Source: Candidatus Symbiobacter sp. (GTDB lineage: Bacteria; Pseudomonadota; Alphaproteobacteria; Elsterales; Elsteraceae). Taken from it: a DNA stretch of 5,908 bases. The notes under the pieces were generated by a model. That model saw only the letters and a list, made by a program, of their open reading frames with translations, was not told the DNA's origin and ran no database searches. Position numbers and translations under genes: made by a program. The DNA is taken from positions 1 through 5,908 of the forward strand of contig JASGCR010000147.1 in assembly GCA_030054015.1 (NCBI GenBank). The letters run 5' to 3'. This document shows positions 5,880 through 5,908 of the stretch, one piece after another; the first letter of the stretch is position 1; every line of letters starts with the position of its first letter.

Positions 5880-5908
5880 AAGAAAAGCTAAGAATTTTTT
5901 TGCAAAAA

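Larger units (their letters stand above)
5509..5908. other. 400-base non-coding region filled with palindromic repeats
   Basis: No credible gene here. Short open frames cross the repeats but have no Shine-Dalgarno sequence or protein-like composition. From left to right it holds: 5509-5585, the glcE leader, with a small tttga-gt-tcaaa dyad at 5565-5576 and no clear promoter; 5586-5690, an inverted pair of REP-like repeats; 5724-5735, a perfect palindrome; 5757-5880, a hairpin block with C and G runs; and an AT-rich end. This is where glcD would normally be. Confidence 0.8.

Overview
The window looks like a piece of an alphaproteobacterial chromosome of intermediate GC content. The lineage is inferred mainly from the second glycolate-oxidase subunit. 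It carries the block GAARDHVLGFRAV...KSGGRVVKNVTGYDLSKL, which from memory is the alphaproteobacterial form of GlcE. I cannot name a genus. All five genes that I accept lie on the minus strand, so transcription runs from right to left.

Layout in transcription order (right to left). (1) 5509-5908 is a 400-base non-coding stretch packed with palindromic repeats. It holds an inverted pair of REP-like elements at 5586-5690, then a block of hairpins built on runs of 7-8 C or G at 5757-5880. (2) glcE (4192-5508) and glcF (2870-4162), 29 bases apart, encode the FAD-binding and the iron-sulfur subunits of glycolate oxidase. Both are full length with intact motifs. The catalytic subunit gene glcD, normally next to glcE, is not in the window; the repeats occupy that position. 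(3) 2768-2869 is an AT-rich intergenic region with a candidate promoter and three overlapping or adjacent dyads. (4) Two small membrane-protein genes of unknown function follow: 118 residues (2411-2767) and 236 residues (1620-2330). They are visibly AT-richer than their neighbours. (5) A candidate promoter with near-consensus boxes and a leader hairpin (1536-1598) precede a 479-residue O-antigen-ligase-family membrane protein (73-1512). A possible terminator at 8-33 closes the set.

GlcE and GlcF act together (with GlcD) to oxidise glycolate to glyoxylate. The ligase-family protein belongs to cell-surface polysaccharide assembly and has no evident link to glycolate metabolism. The two membrane proteins between them may be an acquired cassette with its own promoter. 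That is inference from composition, promoter-like sequence and lack of recognisable family, not from any function I can read. I see no RNA genes, transposase, CRISPR array or phage gene.
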